Assembly (NCBI GenBank): GCA_964346545.1
Contig: CAYFVR010000132.1
Span: 1-13,126 of the forward strand
Source of the DNA: CAYFVR01 sp964346545
GTDB lineage: Bacteria; Desulfobacterota; Desulfobacteria; Desulfobacterales; Desulfococcaceae
Direction of reading: 5' to 3'
DNA: 13,126 nt
Each line of letters begins with the position of its first letter. The first letter of the stretch is position 1. The position numbers and the translations under genes were made by a program. Below are positions 13,095-13,126 of this stretch, in pieces. The notes beneath the pieces were generated by a model. The model made no database searches. It was not told the DNA's origin and saw nothing but the letters and a program-made list of their open reading frames with translations.

Positions 13095-13126
13095 TGGGGC
13101 GTCGTCAAGCGGCAAGACACAGGATT
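13095..13126 (+). tRNA. tRNA-Gln, 5' part only (truncated by the window edge)
   Basis: The last 32 bases match the 5' half of a bacterial tRNA-Gln: acceptor strand TGGGGCG, linker TC, D-arm GTC/AAGCGGCAA/GAC, A26, anticodon-stem 5' strand CAGGA, and the first two loop bases TT. The window stops right before the expected anticodon. A U at position 1 with the run of G that follows is characteristic of tRNA-Gln. The 3' half is not visible, so the amino acid identity rests on this resemblance and on the familiar ispE/tRNA-Gln gene order in related bacteria. Confidence 0.82.

Noticed and set aside
1..13126. CRISPR arrays, insertion sequences, phage or toxin-antitoxin genes
   Set aside because: Looked for regularly spaced repeats, terminal inverted repeats, transposase motifs and small paired ORFs; none were visible by eye.

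Overview
GC-rich bacterial DNA whose gene content fits a Desulfobacterota (former deltaproteobacterial) anaerobe, probably a sulfate reducer or relative. The pointers are a complete-order rnfCDGEAB operon with a long, cysteine-rich RnfB, a ferredoxin:thioredoxin reductase catalytic subunit paired with a glutaredoxin-like protein, DUF1844 next to a two-PDZ HtrA protease, and ispE followed by tRNA-Gln. The lineage is an inference from gene families and order; no rRNA or other direct marker is present.

Layout. (1) Positions 1-5331, minus strand: the Rnf operon, read right to left as rnfC, rnfD, rnfG, rnfE, rnfA, rnfB; rnfB runs off the left edge. Its promoter region (about 5332-5663) is AT-rich, with one good sigma70-like promoter, a second candidate, and a leader holding a terminator-like hairpin and a strong GC hairpin just ahead of the rnfC ribosome binding site. 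(2) 5664-7222, plus strand: a TIGR04282/DUF2064 transferase, then an intergenic stretch with an extreme poly-G tract, then the overlapping glutaredoxin-like and FTR-catalytic genes. (3) 7339-8265, minus strand: a beta-hydroxyacid dehydrogenase of the 3-hydroxyisobutyrate / glyoxylate reductase family. (4) 8483-10075, plus strand: serA, divergent from the previous gene across a region holding a 9-bp inverted repeat, and closed by an intrinsic terminator. (5) 10214-12968, plus strand: DUF1844 protein, HtrA/DegP protease and ispE (the last two overlap by 4 nt). (6) The last 32 bases are the 5' half of a tRNA-Gln, cut by the window edge inside the anticodon loop.

How it fits together. Rnf couples electron transfer between ferredoxin and NAD to an ion gradient. 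The FTR-like protein would draw on the same reduced ferredoxin pool to reduce the glutaredoxin-like partner and then target disulfides. SerA uses NAD(H) to start serine synthesis. HtrA is envelope protein quality control and IspE is the kinase of the MEP isoprenoid pathway. I see no insertion sequence, phage gene, CRISPR array or defence system; most of the window is ordinary core metabolism. The second-look items are an enlarged RnfA, a diverged FTR active site, the rnf leader structures, the poly-G tract and an apparent operator or leader hairpin between the dehydrogenase gene and serA.
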